Positions 15,087 to 21,374 of a DNA stretch of 35,220 nucleotides are shown in pieces. The notes beneath the pieces were generated by a model. That model was not told the DNA's origin. It made no database searches and saw only the letters and a program-made list of their open reading frames with translations. Origin of the DNA: Prevotella sp. UBA4330 (GTDB lineage Bacteria > Bacteroidota > Bacteroidia > Bacteroidales > Bacteroidaceae); NCBI GenBank assembly GCA_002394385.1, contig DGTS01000034.1, forward strand, positions 1,192 through 36,411. The letters are read 5' to 3'. Numbering within the stretch: the first letter of the stretch is position 1; each line of letters starts with the position of its first letter. A program made the translations under genes and the position numbers.

Positions 15087-15510
15087 CTTTTTTCTCTTCA
15101 TCTTCTTTTTTCTCCTCTTCCTCGAAGTCGGTGATGCCGTTCTTCACGAGGATGTTGTACCACTGGAACAGTTTCTTGATGTCGCTGTCGTGAACGCGGT
15201 CGCGGTCGAAGTCGGGCAGGATTTCTGCGAAGTATTCGCGCAACTCCTTGCTCGATGCTTTCTTATAGTTGATAGACACCTCCTTGCCCTGCTCCTTGTC
15301 GCGCAGCGAAGCGAGGATAGTCATCAGAGGAACGTCCTCGGCATCGGTGTACATTGCGATGTCAGAGAGGCTTGTCACGCGGTCGGTGGCGAATGCCGGC
15401 ATGCGCTTGTGCTGCTCGTCGAGAGTCTCAACGATGAGGTTGGCGCGTCCGCGTGATACTAATTTAAAAAGACCGGGCTTTCCGGCGATTGATAGAATTG
15501 TCTGTTGCAT
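15070..15510 (-). CDS. DUF5606 family protein
   Basis: This 146-residue cytoplasmic protein begins with the conserved ILSIAGKPGLFKLVSRG stretch and the I-V-E-T-L-D motif that mark the Bacteroidetes-specific DUF5606 family. The fold is small and beta-rich in the first half, then a helical region with YFAEILPDFDRDRVHDSDIK. It ends in a Lys/Glu-rich tail of about 20 residues. Its molecular role is not known to me. It is the last gene of the nusB-yajC-YbbR-coaE unit, 40 bases after coaE, and terminates at the hairpin overlapping its own stop. Confidence 0.9.
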   Translation of the reverse strand: MQQTILSIAGKPGLFKLVSRGRANLIVETLDEQHKRMPAFATDRVTSLSDIAMYTDAEDVPLMTILASLRDKEQGKEVSINYKKASSKELREYFAEILPDFDRDRVHDSDIKKLFQWYNILVKNGITDFEEEEKKEDEEKKEEPAK

Positions 15511-15550
15511 TGTCTTATTGTTTGTTTAATGATTAATCATTTCCTGGTCT

Positions 15551-16117
15551 CTAGTCTCTTGGGAGAGATGGAGGATTCATGAACAGCGTGGCTATCTGGG
15601 GCATCAGTGGCGAACCGTCGTTACAGATGACGATGTCGCTGCGGCGTGCTGTCTCCTCCTGTGGCATTTGGCAATTTATCCATTCCTCAGCCTTCTCTCG
15701 TGTTATGCCGTCGCGCTGCATTATGCGGCGGAGACGCGTCTCGTGCGGTGCGGTAACGCACACGACGCGGTCAACCAGACGGTCGAAACCGCTCTCAAAG
15801 AGTATGGCGCACTCCATCCACTGCATGCCCGACGCAATGAAATCGTCTGCCACAGCGGGATGCACTATGGCGTTCACCGCCTTCTGGTTTTTCTCGCTGG
15901 CGAGCAGGAACTGTGCCAGCACGGGCTTGTTCAGTCTTCCGTCTATGTACATGTTGTCGCCCACGAGAGCCTTGAGTTGCTCCTTCAGCCGCTCCGAGGT
16001 GCGCATCAAGCGTTTGGCTGCGCTGTCGCAGTCGTATATCTCTACGCCCTGTTCCTTCAGCAGCCGGCAGACATAACTCTTCCCGCTGCCTATTCCTCCG
16101 GTGATTGCTGTTTTCAT
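15551..16117 (-). CDS. coaE: Dephospho-CoA kinase
   Basis: This 188-residue P-loop kinase catalyses the final step of coenzyme A synthesis, phosphorylating the 3'-hydroxyl of dephospho-CoA. Walker A GGIGSGKS is at 7-14, IYDCDSAAK gives the substrate-binding acid, and RIMQRDGITREKAEEWINCQ is the typical lid region. The start overlaps the upstream YbbR gene by four bases (ATGA), so translation is probably coupled. Confidence 0.97.
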   Translation of the reverse strand: MKTAITGGIGSGKSYVCRLLKEQGVEIYDCDSAAKRLMRTSERLKEQLKALVGDNMYIDGRLNKPVLAQFLLASEKNQKAVNAIVHPAVADDFIASGMQWMECAILFESGFDRLVDRVVCVTAPHETRLRRIMQRDGITREKAEEWINCQMPQEETARRSDIVICNDGSPLMPQIATLFMNPPSLPRD

Positions 16118-17097
16118 TGCTCCTCGATGAGATAGTCAACGCTCTGTATTTCAGGCCGCGCATTCTTCACACCGTGAGGCACAGCGATAATTCTGATGGC
16201 GCACTTGTCCGAAGGATTTGCCTTGATGTCGTTGTAGTCGGCAGCCACCTTGAAACTCTCGGGTCTTATAGAGCGGAACATGCTGGCGCCGGTGACGAAG
16301 ATGACCTTCACCCTTTGCGGGAATGTCCTTAGCACCTTGCCTTCGGGCATGTTGACGGCCATGATGGGCACTTCTATCCTTTGCTCGGTCATGATGTCGG
16401 GATAGAGTCCTATCTTTACGGTGTTAGGTATGTACTTCACACCGTATATTTTCTTCAGCGATACGTTGCGTATCAGTGTGTCGGAGAAGTTTTGCAGATA
16501 AATAGACTCTGTGAATGCCTCCTTTATGCTGTCGAGTTTAGCATCGTCGGCATAGATGAGCACGCTGTCAGGCCAGAACTTCACGCTTGCCAGATAATGG
16601 CTCTCGCCGGGGTCCACTCTTCCGTTCATCTTCACTGGCACTTTCTTGCTGTGCCCGAAGGTATATACGATGTCGAAATGGTCGGGGCGCATGCTGGTGA
16701 TTTTGGTCGATTTGTACATCATCTGGTACAGCATCCTCTGTATGTCGGCTGCGCTTATGGTGCTTTTCTTATTCTCGTCGGTGTATTTTGTGAAGTCAAT
16801 CTCTATAGGCTTCAGTTTGCCTCCATAGACGTAAGCCATGATGAAGAATCCTTTGTCGCGCACGTTGACGTGCAGAGTGTCCTCGACGTTTGTCGTCACC
16901 ACCACGTTCTTTGGAACGTTGGTGAGTCTTATGGGCACGAGCAGTTCCTGGTCGGTGTCCTCGTTGAGCGAGAGCAGCAGCCAGAATCCTCCGCTTGCGA
17001 TGAGGAAGAACAAAAAAATCAGAAACTCCTTGTTAGCGGCGCTGAACAAGAAGTCCCTGATTATGTGGTATATGCTTCTTCCTTCGGATTTCTCCAT
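16114..17097 (-). CDS. YbbR-like (CdaR-type) membrane protein
   Basis: This 327-residue protein has a short cytoplasmic N terminus, one membrane segment (about 22-44) and an extracytoplasmic part made of beta-rich YbbR-type repeats. The segment around LLVPIRLTNVPKNVVVTTN is typical of the first repeat. In other phyla YbbR/CdaR proteins modulate the diadenylate cyclase CdaA. No cyclase is encoded nearby, so that link is inference only. It lies between yajC (18 bases) and coaE (overlap), the usual Bacteroidetes arrangement. Confidence 0.88.
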   Translation of the reverse strand: MEKSEGRSIYHIIRDFLFSAANKEFLIFLFFLIASGGFWLLLSLNEDTDQELLVPIRLTNVPKNVVVTTNVEDTLHVNVRDKGFFIMAYVYGGKLKPIEIDFTKYTDENKKSTISAADIQRMLYQMMYKSTKITSMRPDHFDIVYTFGHSKKVPVKMNGRVDPGESHYLASVKFWPDSVLIYADDAKLDSIKEAFTESIYLQNFSDTLIRNVSLKKIYGVKYIPNTVKIGLYPDIMTEQRIEVPIMAVNMPEGKVLRTFPQRVKVIFVTGASMFRSIRPESFKVAADYNDIKANPSDKCAIRIIAVPHGVKNARPEIQSVDYLIEEQ

Positions 17098-17115
17098 GAT
17101 GTGTTTTGATGATGC

Positions 17116-17445
17116 TTATTTTTGCTGTGTTGCAGCAGCGCCATTGCCGTCGGCAAAGACGTAGCCGCGGTCCACGCGAATGGTGGTGCCTTTTGCTATC
17201 TCCACCTCAATCACGTTCTCTGTGGTATCTATGCGCTTCACTGTACCGTGAATGCCGCCACCCACTACCACGCGTGTGCCTTCCTCGAGAGAGTTCTGGA
17301 ACTCGCGTATTTTCTTTTGCTGTTTCTGCTGTGGCTTAATCATGAAGAAATACATGATGGCAAAGATAGCCAGCAACATGAGAATCATAGTCCATCCGCC
17401 GCCCTGTGCTTGTCCGGCGGCCTGTAAAAACATTGTGGTTGTCAT
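17116..17445 (-). CDS. yajC: Preprotein translocase accessory subunit YajC
   Basis: This 109-residue protein has one N-terminal membrane helix (about 19-36, MILMLLAIFAIMYFFMI) followed by KPQQKQQKK and a small cytoplasmic domain with VGGGIHGTVKRID. YajC associates with SecDF and the Sec translocon. The start is the ATG at 17445; the frame extends further upstream but only through a dispersed intergenic repeat. It follows nusB in the same direction after a repeat-filled gap. Confidence 0.95.
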   Translation of the reverse strand: MTTTMFLQAAGQAQGGGWTMILMLLAIFAIMYFFMIKPQQKQQKKIREFQNSLEEGTRVVVGGGIHGTVKRIDTTENVIEVEIAKGTTIRVDRGYVFADGNGAAATQQK

Positions 17446-17464
17446 ATTATTTTTTTTAGTTTTA

Positions 17465-17628
17465 ACCCTCTCTGATTCCCCGAGAGAGAAGACCCCTCTC
17501 CGACTCCCACGAGGGGAGGGTAGAAGTAATCCCAAATGGAGGGATGAGAGTTTGTGAGTTTATGATTTTTACCTTTTTACTTTCTTGCCTTTTTACTTTT
17601 TTACTTTTTTACCTTTTTACTTTTTACT
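17465..17628. repeat. Dispersed GC-rich repeat plus octamer arrays (nusB-yajC gap)
   Basis: CTCTCT/AGAGAG and CCCCTC/GAGGGG palindromes (17468-17520) include CCGACTCCCACGAGGG, matching 20035-20050 at 15 of 16 positions. GGAGGGATGAGAGTT (17538-17552) matches 20084-20098 at 14 of 15. Then follow a short inverted copy of the AACTCACA array (17549-17564) and about seven TTTTTAC-type units to 17628, the reverse complement of the array at 20697-20725. Confidence 0.8.
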
Positions 17629-18589
17629 GTTCCTCCTGCTGTGCGTCTGCTCCTGCTGTGCGCATCGTTTTTACCACTTTCCCTGTGTCCACAAGGTAGT
17701 GGGCGATGGCGTCGAGCATACCGTTGATATATCCCGCGCTGCGCGGCGTACTGTACGCCTTGGCGAGTTCCACGTACTCGTTGATGGTTACGTTGATGGG
17801 GATATTGGGGAATGTGACCATCTCGGCTATCGCAATCTGCATTATCACCACGTCCATATATGCCAGTCGCGAGAAGTCCCAATTGCGCGATGTTTCGCTC
17901 ATGTATCGCTGGTATTGGTCGGCGTTGAGGATGGTGGCACGGAACAGTTTTCGCGCGAAGTCCTTGTCTTCCTCATCTTTATATTCTGGCAGCAGTTTCT
18001 GGTTCTTACTGTTCTTCGGGTCGAAACGCTTTATGGTTTTCAGCACGAAGGTGTCAACAATCTCTTTATCGTCGTTCCAGTAGATGCTCTTCTCCTCGAA
18101 GAAGGTGTCAAGGTCGGGGTTGTCCATTATGAGAGTGCGGTAGATTTTCCTCCACAGTTCGCGGTCCACGTCATATGTTTCCTCCTCGGTGTTAGCCATA
18201 TACTCCTTGTATGTGGCACTTTGTTCAATCTGCGCGAGCAGTTTTCTCACCACTTCGATGTCGTCGGCCCATGTAGTTTTCTTGCTCTCTATGAATTCTT
18301 GCAGCATTTTGTTTTCCTCGAGTTGTATCTCGAACTTATTGTTGCAGAATTTCTGTGATGGCAGTTGCGTTCCCTCTCTGTTTGCCCTTGTTGTGGCTAT
18401 CTCGTTCTGCCTGCGTGCCTCTTTTGTTATGGCAACAATCAGCGTGAGCAGAATGTTATACATGTCGTATGCCTTTGATAGGCTGAATAGCAACTCTTTT
18501 TCTGCATTATCCATGTTTCGGTTGCCGTTTTGGTAGTATGCGTAGGTTAACTGAACGATTTTTAACCTTATAAGTTCTCTGTTTATCAT
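17624..18589 (-). CDS. nusB: Transcription antitermination factor NusB (extended form)
   Basis: This 321-residue protein is about twice the length of E. coli NusB. The C-terminal half (about 175-310) carries the NusB fold landmarks, such as an RKLFRATILN-like helix, then MDVVIMQIAIAEM and INVTINEYVELAKAYSTPRS followed by GYINGMLD. The N-terminal half is helical and typical of Bacteroidetes NusB. The protein binds boxA RNA with S10 during rRNA transcription. It opens the unit that continues with yajC, YbbR, coaE and DUF5606, from the promoter at 18640-18671. Confidence 0.93.
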   Translation of the reverse strand: MINRELIRLKIVQLTYAYYQNGNRNMDNAEKELLFSLSKAYDMYNILLTLIVAITKEARRQNEIATTRANREGTQLPSQKFCNNKFEIQLEENKMLQEFIESKKTTWADDIEVVRKLLAQIEQSATYKEYMANTEEETYDVDRELWRKIYRTLIMDNPDLDTFFEEKSIYWNDDKEIVDTFVLKTIKRFDPKNSKNQKLLPEYKDEEDKDFARKLFRATILNADQYQRYMSETSRNWDFSRLAYMDVVIMQIAIAEMVTFPNIPINVTINEYVELAKAYSTPRSAGYINGMLDAIAHYLVDTGKVVKTMRTAGADAQQEEQ

Positions 18590-18639
18590 ATTTGTGATTT
18601 CGTATTTAGATCAAAGTCTTTTCTTGTCGTTATTTTGGG

Positions 18640-18671
18640 CAAAGGTAGTTAAAAAAGTTTTCTCTTGCAAG
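18640..18671 (-). promoter_or_regulatory. Promoter of the nusB operon
   Basis: On the minus strand CTTG (18671-18668) and TACCTTTG (18647-18640) are separated by 20 bases. The leader to the nusB ATG would be about 45 bases. It diverges from the rplY promoter. Confidence 0.7.
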
Positions 18672-18708
18672 AAAAGAATAACTTTTTAATGGTTTTTTAA
18701 TAGAAAAC

Positions 18709-18739
18709 TTGGTCAGTTCAGGAAAAAGTGATACCTTTG
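18709..18739 (+). promoter_or_regulatory. Promoter of rplY-pth
   Basis: TTG (18709-18711) and TACCTTTG (18732-18739) are 20 bases apart. The leader to the rplY ATG is about 90 bases, longer than most in this window. Confidence 0.7.
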
Positions 18740-18833
18740 CACCGCTTTTTCAAGCGCATCGTTTGAGATTTTCTCGTGTGATGGCGAATTAAGAGCATGT
18801 ATTATTAACAAACTTAATTTAGAGTAACACATT

Positions 18834-19445
18834 ATGAAAGAGATTAATGTAACAGGTCAGAAGCGTAGCGACCTTGGCAAGAAGGCTACCAAACTGTTGA
18901 GAAAAGAAGGTCTTGTGCCCTGCAACATCTACGGCGAGGCAAAGGACGAGAACGGCAAGCCTAAGGCTTTGGCTTTCGCTGTGCCTATGGCAGACCTCCG
19001 CAAACTGGTTTACACTCCGCACATCTATGTCGTAAACCTCATTATCGACGGCGAGAGCCATCCGGCAATAATGAAGGAACTGCAGTTCCACCCGGTGACA
19101 GACGCTCTGCTCCACATCGACTTCTATGAGATTCACGAGGACAAGCCAATCACCATTGGCATCCCTGTAAAACTGAACGGTTTGGCACAGGGTGTTCGCG
19201 ACGGTGGTCGTTTGAGTCTTATTGTTCGCAAGGTGAACGTTACCGCTAAGTATCAGGACATCCCTGAGACTCTCGATATCGACGTTACAAACATGACTAT
19301 CGGCAAGAGCATCAAGGTGGGCGACCTCAGTTTCGAGGGCCTTGAGATGGCAACAAGCAAGGAAGTTGTGGTTTGCACCATCAAGGCTACACGTAAGAGC
19401 AACGCCGCTGCTTCTGCAGCAGAGGCAACAGAGGCTGCTGAATAA
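18834..19445 (+). CDS. rplY: 50S ribosomal protein L25 (bL25, general stress protein Ctc type)
   Basis: This 203-residue protein is the long, two-domain form. Residues 1-90 are the 5S rRNA-binding L25 domain (RSDLGKKATKLLRKEGLVPC, then NIYGE and the beta-strands to FHPVTDALLHIDFYE). Residues 95-185 are the TL5/Ctc beta domain, followed by a short Ala/Glu-rich tail. It stabilises 5S rRNA in the large subunit and in many bacteria is stress-linked. pth starts six bases after its stop, a very common pairing. Confidence 0.97.
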   Translation: MKEINVTGQKRSDLGKKATKLLRKEGLVPCNIYGEAKDENGKPKALAFAVPMADLRKLVYTPHIYVVNLIIDGESHPAIMKELQFHPVTDALLHIDFYEIHEDKPITIGIPVKLNGLAQGVRDGGRLSLIVRKVNVTAKYQDIPETLDIDVTNMTIGKSIKVGDLSFEGLEMATSKEVVVCTIKATRKSNAAASAAEATEAAE

Positions 19446-19451
19446 TAAAGA

Positions 19452-20018
19452 ATGGACAAATACCTGATAGTGGGCTTAGGCAATCCAGGCGATGAATATG
19501 CCGACACCCGCCATAACACTGGATACATGATATTGGACGCTTTCGCTAAGGCGTCCAATATTGTTTTCAGCGACAAACGCTACGGATATGTGGCAGAGAC
19601 ATCGCTGAAAGGGCGCAAAGTGATTCTGCTGAAACCCACAACATACATGAACCTCAGCGGGAACGCCGTGAGATACTGGCTCAACAAGGAGAACATCGAC
19701 CAGAAACGACTGCTCGTCGTGGTGGACGACGTGGCGCTGCCACTGGGAACACTTCGACTGAAGAGCGGAGGAAGCAACGGAGGTCACAACGGACTGGGAC
19801 ACATACAGCAGTTGATAGGGCAGGACTATGCCCGTCTGCGCGTGGGCATTGGTAACGACTTCCCGCGTGGAATGCAGGTCGATTGGGTGCTCGGCCACTA
19901 CAGCGAGGACGACATGAAGGTGCTGGCACCGCAGATAGATGTCGCGGTGGAGGAGATTAAGAGTTTCGTGCTCGCGGGGATAGACATCACAATGAACCAA
20001 TATAATAAAAGGAAATAG
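19452..20018 (+). CDS. pth: Peptidyl-tRNA hydrolase
   Basis: This 188-residue enzyme releases tRNA from prematurely dropped peptidyl-tRNA. The catalytic region is intact: GLGNPG with Asn11, TRHNTG with the general base His21, and the VVVDD acid near residue 95. GGSNGGHNGL is the conserved substrate loop. It follows rplY by six bases. An 11-bp perfect inverted repeat inside the gene (19530-19540 with 19551-19561) could form a hairpin about 80 bases into the message. Confidence 0.98.
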   Translation: MDKYLIVGLGNPGDEYADTRHNTGYMILDAFAKASNIVFSDKRYGYVAETSLKGRKVILLKPTTYMNLSGNAVRYWLNKENIDQKRLLVVVDDVALPLGTLRLKSGGSNGGHNGLGHIQQLIGQDYARLRVGIGNDFPRGMQVDWVLGHYSEDDMKVLAPQIDVAVEEIKSFVLAGIDITMNQYNKRK

Positions 20019-20026
20019 GATACCTA

Positions 20027-20212
20027 ACCCCCCACCGACTCCCCCGAGGGTGAGGGGATGAGCCTACCCAAGCCCTCCCAAAGGGAGGGATGTGAGTTAC
20101 AGGGCATGAAGGAGTGTTGTCACAAACTTCGGAACTCACAAACTCATAAACTCACAAACTCATAAACTCACAAACTCACAAACTCATAAACTCACAAACT
20201 TCCAAACTCCTG
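20027..20212. repeat. Dispersed GC-rich repeat and AACTCAYA octamer array
   Basis: 20027-20098 is a GC-rich palindromic repeat homologous to 17492-17552. It contains CCGACTCCCCCGAGGG (20035-20050) and a perfect CCCTCCC-AAA-GGGAGGG hairpin (20073-20089). After a short gap, ten 8-bp units run from 20133 to 20212: eight are AACTCACA or AACTCATA and the last two are degenerate. The array lies just upstream of the S4-domain gene. Confidence 0.85.
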
Positions 20213-20241
20213 AAAGAAGAACTTAAAATACGAACAATGAC

Positions 20242-20694
20242 ATGGAGTTACGCATAAAGGACAATCCCACGGCACGCCTCGACAAGTGGCTATGGGCAGC
20301 GCGCATCTTCAAGACACGCTCCATCGCCGCCGATGCCTGCAAGAACGGGCGCGTTATGATGAACGGCACCACCGTGAAACCCTCGCGGGCGATAAAGGCT
20401 GGCGAGGTGATAAACGTCAGAAAGCCGCCCGTAACCTACTCGTTCAAGGTGCTCAAGTGCATTGAGCAACGAGTTGGGGCGAAGTTCGTGCCAGAGATTT
20501 ATGAGAACGTCACCGACCCCAAGCAGTACGAGATACTCGAAATGAGCCGCATCAGCGGTTTCGTTGACCGTGCACGGGGAACAGGAAGACCAACGAAGAA
20601 AGACCGCCGCGCCATGGAGGCGTTCGTCGAGCCTGCCATGTTCGGTTTCGACGACCTTGACGACGATTTCGAGGGGTTTGACGAGGACTTTTAA
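20242..20694 (+). CDS. S4-domain RNA-binding protein, Hsp15 (HslR) family
   Basis: This 150-residue protein begins with the S4 RNA-binding domain (about 12-75): RLDKWLWAARIFKTRSIAADAC and then NGRVMMNG. The heat-shock protein Hsp15 binds 50S subunits carrying stalled peptidyl-tRNA; the close relative RqcP has a similar role in other bacteria. The C terminus is a basic patch (GRPTKKDRR) followed by a very acidic Asp/Phe-rich tail. The ATG at 20242 is preferred; an ATG five bases earlier is out of frame. purN follows after an octamer array. Confidence 0.9.
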   Translation: MELRIKDNPTARLDKWLWAARIFKTRSIAADACKNGRVMMNGTTVKPSRAIKAGEVINVRKPPVTYSFKVLKCIEQRVGAKFVPEIYENVTDPKQYEILEMSRISGFVDRARGTGRPTKKDRRAMEAFVEPAMFGFDDLDDDFEGFDEDF

Positions 20695-20696
20695 AG

Positions 20697-20725
20697 GTAA
20701 AAAAGTAAAAAGGTAAAAAAGTAAA
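20697..20725. repeat. GTAAAAAR octamer array
   Basis: Three and a half 8-bp units (GTAAAAAA, GTAAAAAG, GTAAAAAA, GTAAA) fill the whole gap between the S4 gene and purN. It is the reverse complement of the TTTTTAC array at 17566-17628. Confidence 0.85.
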
Positions 20726-20728
20726 TTA

Positions 20729-21298
20729 ATGAACATAGCCATCTTCGTTTCCGGCAACGGAACCAACTGTGAGAACCTGATACGCCACTTCCAGACATCG
20801 GACGTGGCTCGTGTGGAACTTGTTGTCAGCAATCGCGACGATGCTTTCGCCCTGCAACGTGCACAGCGACTGGGCGTAGAGACAGCAGTGATAAAGAAGG
20901 CTGACTTCGCCATCGAGCAGAACGTCATGCCCCTGCTGCGCAAGCACAACATAGGATATGTGGTTCTGGCTGGTTTCCTGCTTATCGTTCCCGACTTCAT
21001 ACTGAAAGAATATGAAGGCAGGATACTCAACATACACCCCTCGCTGCTGCCGAAATATGGTGGCAAGGGAATGTATGGCCATCATGTGCACGAGGCGGTG
21101 AAGGCAGCGGGCGAGACGGAGACGGGCATCACCATCCACCGCGTGAGCAACGTCTGCGACGGCGGCGAGATAGTGAAGCAGTTCAAGGTGGCTCTCTCCC
21201 CCGAAGATACGGTGGACGACATCGAGACGAAGATTCATCAACTCGAGATGAGGCACTTCCCAGAGGTTGTCGAAGAGGAGATAAGAAAGGTAGAGTAG
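20729..21298 (+). CDS. purN: Phosphoribosylglycinamide formyltransferase
   Basis: This 189-residue enzyme transfers a formyl group from 10-formyl-THF to GAR in purine synthesis. The N-terminal phosphate-binding loop reads SGNGTN. The catalytic triad is present as Asn101 and His103 (NIHPSLLPKYGG) and Asp144 (NVCDGGEI). The length fits the family. It starts three bases after an octamer array and ends at a terminator shared with the convergent barrel gene. Confidence 0.97.
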   Translation: MNIAIFVSGNGTNCENLIRHFQTSDVARVELVVSNRDDAFALQRAQRLGVETAVIKKADFAIEQNVMPLLRKHNIGYVVLAGFLLIVPDFILKEYEGRILNIHPSLLPKYGGKGMYGHHVHEAVKAAGETETGITIHRVSNVCDGGEIVKQFKVALSPEDTVDDIETKIHQLEMRHFPEVVEEEIRKVE

Positions 21299-21318
21299 AG
21301 GAAAGAAGATAAAAAATC

Positions 21319-21351
21319 AGGGGCAACTCCACATTGCGTGAGGCTGCCCCT
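21319..21351. terminator. Bidirectional terminator between purN and the barrel gene
   Basis: AGGGGCA (21319-21325) pairs with TGCCCCT (21345-21351), with extra CTC/GAG pairs inside. A T-rich run follows on the plus strand (TGTTTTATTTTT) and an equally T-rich run on the minus strand. Confidence 0.82.
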
Positions 21352-21374
21352 GTTTTATTTTTGTTCCGTCTGGC

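Noticed and set aside
17446..17535. N-terminal extension of YajC through the repeat
   Set aside because: The extra residues come from a dispersed palindromic repeat; the ATG at 17445 gives the standard YajC length.
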